From: an uncultured Eubacteriales bacterium
Lineage (GTDB): Bacteria; Bacillota; Clostridia; Christensenellales; Borkfalkiaceae
Reading direction: 5' to 3'
DNA: 8,242 bases
Assembly (NCBI GenBank): GCA_900545325.1
Contig: UQZE01000094.1
Location: 1-8,242, forward strand
The position numbers were made by a program, and so were the translations under genes. The notes beneath the pieces were generated by a model. The model did not search any database and was not told where the DNA came from. It saw only the letters and a program-made list of their open reading frames with translations. This document shows, piece after piece, positions 5,616 through 8,242 of the stretch (positions within the stretch are counted from its first letter, which is position 1; each line of letters begins with the position of its first letter).

Positions 5616-6593
5616 ATGTTTTTGGATTGCGTGCTGCTGATCGTCGGCATGGCGCTGCTCGTCAAGGGCGCGGATTGGTTTGTGGACGGTTCGAGCAAGA
5701 TCGCTAAGGCTATGAAAATTCCGCCGCTCGTCATCGGCCTGACGCTGGTTTCTATGGGGACGAGCATGCCCGAAGCGTCGGTCAGCATCAACAGTTCGGT
5801 CAACGGCCTGACCGATATGAGTATAGGCAATATCGTCGGATCGGATATCTTCAACACGCTGCTCATTTTGGGCGTCAGCGCGCTGATCGTGCCGCTTTCC
5901 ATCGGCAGGGACATCAAGGTTTACGATATTCCCGTAATGGTGGGAATATACGTGCTGCTGATTTTGTTTGCGTTTGCGATCACCCCGCTCCGCCTCGACT
6001 GGTGGGAGGGCGTTATCTTCCTCGCGTTGTTCGTGGGTTACACGGCGTTTCTGATCGTGCGCACGAAACGGGAAAATAAACGCGCCGAAGCGGAACGGGC
6101 GGAAAACGCCGAAACGGAAAAAGAAGACGCGGCGCGGAAGAAAACGCCGCTCTGGCTGAGTATAGTTCTGGTCGTCATCGGCCTTGCGGGCATTATTTTC
6201 GGCGGAGATCTCGTGGTTGACAACGCGGCGGAAATCGCCAAGAGGCTCGGCATGAGTGAAACCCTCGTCGGGCTGACCATCGTCGCCGTGGGTACATCTC
6301 TGCCCGAACTCGTTACGAGCGTGGTCGCCTCGGTGAAAAAAGAAAACGACATTGCGATCGGCAACGTCATAGGTTCGAATATATTCAATATCGTATTTAT
6401 TTTAGGCGTTTCCTCGGCTGTCGGTTCGCTCACGCTCGCGCCTTCGGCGCTCACGGATCTGTTGGTCATGCTCGGTTCGGGCATAGTGATCATGCTGATC
6501 GCCTTTTTTTCGAAAAAGCTCACGCGCTGGCAGGGGGCGCTGATGGTAGCGCTTTATATAGGGTATCTCGCCTATATCATCATAAGAAACTGA
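5616..6593 (+). CDS. CaCA-family cation exchanger, probable Mn2+/Ca2+ exporter
   Basis: This 325-residue membrane protein is related to YrbG and other sodium/calcium exchanger family members. It has the two inverted alpha repeats that form the ion site: repeat 1 GTSMPE (48-53) with GNIVGSDIFN (71-80); repeat 2 GTSLPE (226-231) with GNVIGSNIFN (249-258). The acidic residues Glu53 and Glu231 are the expected cation ligands. About ten hydrophobic segments are split by a highly charged cytoplasmic linker (150-177, rich in Lys, Glu, Arg). Repeat 1 has Asp77 where repeat 2 has Asn253, a difference in the cation-site motif. ATG at 5616 is chosen because AGGAGG (5604-5609) is correctly spaced; an in-frame TTG at 5610 overlaps that site. 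The Mn2+ riboswitch in its leader strongly suggests a role in manganese detoxification, by exchange with Na+ or H+. It is a single-gene transcript ended by a strong terminator. Confidence 0.93.
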   Translation: MFLDCVLLIVGMALLVKGADWFVDGSSKIAKAMKIPPLVIGLTLVSMGTSMPEASVSINSSVNGLTDMSIGNIVGSDIFNTLLILGVSALIVPLSIGRDIKVYDIPVMVGIYVLLILFAFAITPLRLDWWEGVIFLALFVGYTAFLIVRTKRENKRAEAERAENAETEKEDAARKKTPLWLSIVLVVIGLAGIIFGGDLVVDNAAEIAKRLGMSETLVGLTIVAVGTSLPELVTSVVASVKKENDIAIGNVIGSNIFNIVFILGVSSAVGSLTLAPSALTDLLVMLGSGIVIMLIAFFSKKLTRWQGALMVALYIGYLAYIIIRN

Positions 6594-6629
6594 AAACTTC
6601 CCGTATTCGGGACGAAGCCGTTTATAAAT

Positions 6630-6659
6630 AAAAAACACACGCAGACGCGTGTGTTTTTT
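6630..6659. terminator. Bidirectional terminator shared by the exchanger gene and tRNA-Val
   Basis: A perfect 13-bp stem, AAAAAACACACGC (6630-6642) with GCGTGTGTTTTTT (6647-6659), has loop AGAC. The T-run serves the exchanger gene rightward. The A-run reads as six T leftward and would stop tRNA-Val transcription, whose 3' end is only two bases away. Confidence 0.9.
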
Positions 6660-6660
6660 C

Positions 6661-6737
6661 TGGTGGGAACGGTAAGACTCGAACTTATGACCTCATGCAT
6701 GTCAAGCATGCGCTCTAACCAACTGAGCTACGCTCCC
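6661..6737 (-). tRNA. tRNA-Val (anticodon GAC)
   Basis: The minus strand folds as a 77-base tRNA with encoded CCA. The acceptor is GGGAGCG with CGTTCCC (one G-U), the D arm GCTC/GAGC, and the anticodon stem CATGC/GCATG with loop TTGACAT, giving anticodon GAC for valine codons GUC/GUU. The T loop is TTCGAGT and the discriminator is A. The T stem ATAAG/CTTAC has an A-C mismatch at its outermost pair (49-65). It is a single tRNA with its own promoter and a shared terminator. Confidence 0.95.
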
Positions 6738-6759
6738 CTGTTTACAGCTTATTTATTTT

Positions 6760-6789
6760 ATCATAAACGATAAAAACTTGTCAAGTCAA
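6760..6789 (-). promoter_or_regulatory. Promoter of tRNA-Val
   Basis: On the minus strand TTGACT (6789-6784) and TATGAT (6765-6760) are 18 bases apart, about 22 bases upstream of the mature tRNA 5' end. A second, overlapping TTGACA (6784-6779) has poorer spacing to the same -10 box. Confidence 0.65.
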
Positions 6790-6827
6790 AAAACGAAAAT
6801 TATAAACGTTTTTTTGCCGCGGATCGT

Positions 6828-6856
6828 TTGACTTAGTCGGCCTAAACTGCTAAAAT
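6828..6856 (+). promoter_or_regulatory. Promoter of the MATE transporter gene
   Basis: TTGACT (6828-6833) and TAAAAT (6851-6856), preceded by the extended -10 dinucleotide TG (6848-6849), are 17 bases apart. Transcription would start near 6863, giving a leader of about 28 bases that contains the SD. Confidence 0.75.
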
Positions 6857-6860
6857 TTAG
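6833..6860 (+). promoter_or_regulatory. Two inverted repeats inside the MATE promoter (possible operator)
   Basis: TTAG (6833-6836) and CTAA (6842-6845) flank five bases in the promoter spacer. CTAAA-A-TTTAG (6850-6860) is a palindrome around one central base and overlaps the -10 box. The TTAG/CTAA half-sites recur. A repressor bound here would block RNA polymerase, but no regulator gene is in the window and the repeats are short. Confidence 0.3.
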
Positions 6861-6890
6861 ACCTATGAAAAATATGTAGGAAGTAAACAG

Positions 6891-8242
6891 ATGAAATCGC
6901 TCGATCTCGGCAGTCCCAAAGTCGCGGCTACCGTAATGAAGCTGGCTTTTCCCGCGATGCTCGCGCAGTTCGTCAACGTTCTGTATTCCATCGTGGACAG
7001 AATGTTCGTGGGCAACATCCCCGCGATAGGGGATACCGCGCTCGCCGGTCTCGGCGTTTGCGCTCCGATGGCGACGTTCATTTCCGCGTTCGCCTTTCTG
7101 ATCGGCATAGGGGGCGCGCCGCTCTTTGCAATGTCGCTCGGAGAGGGCGACGGGGAAAAGGCGAAAAAAATCCTGTCCAACGCCCTTCTGGCGCTCGTTT
7201 TGGTGGCCGTAAGCGTTTCGGCGGTCATTTTCGCCGCCATGGATCCCATTCTCCGCGTATTCGGGGCGAGCGACAAAACCTTTCCCTATGCGAAACAATA
7301 CCTTACGATATATACTGCGGGCGCGCTCTTTTCCATTACAGCGGTGGGGTTGAATCAGTTTATCATCGCGCAGGGCTATTCCGGGATCGGCATGTGCACA
7401 ACGGTGATCGGCGCGCTGGCGAACGTGGGGCTCGATCCGCTGTTTATATATACCTTCGGCATGGGTGTGGCGGGCGCGGCGCTCGCCACCATTCTTTCGC
7501 AGTTTTTGTCGTTCGCGTTCGTCTTTGTGTTCCTGCTCCTGAAAAACACCAAGATCAGGCTGTCTTTCGGCGGATATTCCGCGAAAGTGATCGGCAAAAT
7601 GTTCAGATTGGGGCTTTCTCCCTTTCTCATTATCGCCACGGACAGCATTATCATCATCATTTCCAACATGATGCTCAAAACTTACGGCGGCGCGGAGGCG
7701 GACATGTGGATAACCGTTTCCACCGTCGTGCAGGCGTTTTTGTCGGTCATCACCATGCCGCTGCTCGGCATAAGCACGGGCACGCAGCCCGTTTTGAGTT
7801 ATAACTACGGCGCAAGAAATATCCCGCTCATCAAAAAGGCGGAAAAAGTCATCGTGCTCATGGGGCTGGCTTTTACCGCTCTGATGTTCGGGCTGTCCTT
7901 TCCGCTGGCCGCGCCCGTTTCGCGGCTTTTCACCGCGAATGAGGATATCGTATCCAAGGCCGTGTGGGGGATACGTATCTACATGATCGGCATCATACCG
8001 CTTTCCCTGCAATATGTATTTGTGGACGGCATGACCGCGCTCGGCCAGCCGAAGTTTGCCGTTACGCTGTCCATGACGAGAAAAATGGTCGTCTACCTCG
8101 GTTCGATCGTCTTTCTGCCCATGTTCTGGGGCGCGGAGGCGGTTTTTTACGCCGAACCGATAGCGGACATCTTCGGCGCGCTGCTGAGCAGCACGGTGTT
8201 CGGGATATTCTTTCCGAAAATTTTAAAAAAGAGGGAGGCTGG
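6891..8242 (+). CDS. MATE-family multidrug/metabolite efflux protein (3' end beyond window)
   Basis: The frame stays open for 450 codons to the edge of the window; MATE proteins are usually about 440-470 residues, so only a few codons are likely to be missing. Members export cationic drugs or metabolites by antiport with Na+ or H+. About twelve hydrophobic segments form two related halves. Family landmarks: LAFPAMLAQFVNVLYSIVDRMFVG (18-41) with Asp36, ALAGLG (50-55), GIGGAPLFAMSLGEGD (72-87), and in the second half MPLLGISTGTQPVLSYNYGA (289-308). The basic C-terminal stretch KILKKREA lies at the window edge. ATG at 6891 has AGGAAG (6878-6883) seven bases upstream and a promoter close by. Substrate and coupling ion cannot be predicted. 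The gene is divergent from tRNA-Val. Confidence 0.93.
   Translation, partial: MKSLDLGSPKVAATVMKLAFPAMLAQFVNVLYSIVDRMFVGNIPAIGDTALAGLGVCAPMATFISAFAFLIGIGGAPLFAMSLGEGDGEKAKKILSNALLALVLVAVSVSAVIFAAMDPILRVFGASDKTFPYAKQYLTIYTAGALFSITAVGLNQFIIAQGYSGIGMCTTVIGALANVGLDPLFIYTFGMGVAGAALATILSQFLSFAFVFVFLLLKNTKIRLSFGGYSAKVIGKMFRLGLSPFLIIATDSIIIIISNMMLKTYGGAEADMWITVSTVVQAFLSVITMPLLGISTGTQPVLSYNYGARNIPLIKKAEKVIVLMGLAFTALMFGLSFPLAAPVSRLFTANEDIVSKAVWGIRIYMIGIIPLSLQYVFVDGMTALGQPKFAVTLSMTRKMVVYLGSIVFLPMFWGAEAVFYAEPIADIFGALLSSTVFGIFFPKILKKREA

Noticed and set aside
5610..5618. TTG start two codons before the chosen ATG of the exchanger
   Set aside because: It overlaps the AGGAGG ribosome binding site; the ATG at 5616 has proper spacing.
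6786..8012. Long minus-strand open frame (408 codons) opposite the MATE gene
   Set aside because: Same pattern: Arg/His/Glu-rich, no motifs, overlaps both the divergent promoters and the well-supported MATE frame.
1..8242. Mobile element, phage, CRISPR array or defence system
   Set aside because: No transposase, integrase, terminal inverted or regularly spaced direct repeats, or nuclease-type genes were found. Gene content is ordinary stress and transport.

Overview
The window looks like chromosomal DNA of a Gram-positive bacterium of the Clostridia type (Bacillota). This is an inference from moderate GC content, AGGAGG-type ribosome binding sites, TTGACA/TATAAT promoters, a yybP-ykoY class riboswitch and many short intrinsic terminators with long T-tracts. 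I see no phage, transposon, CRISPR or plasmid signature. It reads as a housekeeping and stress/transport stretch, and I do not see an obvious new defence or mobile system.

Layout, left to right. (1) Positions 1-63 are the last 20 codons of a short-chain dehydrogenase, closed by a terminator. (2) A small heat-shock protein (Hsp20) follows, with its own strong promoter, an A/T-rich upstream element, a degenerate CIRCE-like (HrcA-type) element over the start of transcription, and a strong terminator. (3) An MFS transporter with its own promoter and terminator is followed by a polytopic membrane protein of YjdF/DUF2238-like appearance. (4) On the minus strand lie a DrrA-type ABC ATPase and its ABC-2 permease, translationally coupled through a 4-base GTGA overlap. 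Upstream of them on the same strand is a DUF6512-like membrane protein. A run of ten G lies between that gene and the ABC pair, and the ABC pair appears to have a leaderless promoter. (5) On the plus strand a sigma-A-type promoter drives a manganese riboswitch (yybP-ykoY) with its own terminator, which controls a cation/Ca2+-exchanger (CaCA) family protein. (6) A tRNA-Val(GAC) gene on the minus strand shares a two-way terminator with the exchanger. (7) A MATE-family efflux protein, divergent from the tRNA, runs off the right end without reaching a stop.

Five of the eight protein products that start in this window are membrane transporters or transporter subunits, and two more are uncharacterised membrane proteins. 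The most informative part is the riboswitch-exchanger unit at 5425-6593: the leader assigns manganese homeostasis to a transporter that sequence similarity alone would label calcium/sodium. Other points worth a second look are the G10 tract, the SD-less and probably leaderless ABC operon, the degenerate CIRCE, an extra strand-exchange element ahead of the riboswitch, and nested inverted repeats at the MATE promoter. No gene-free stretch exceeds 300 bases; the longest (5357-5615) is filled by the riboswitch leader.
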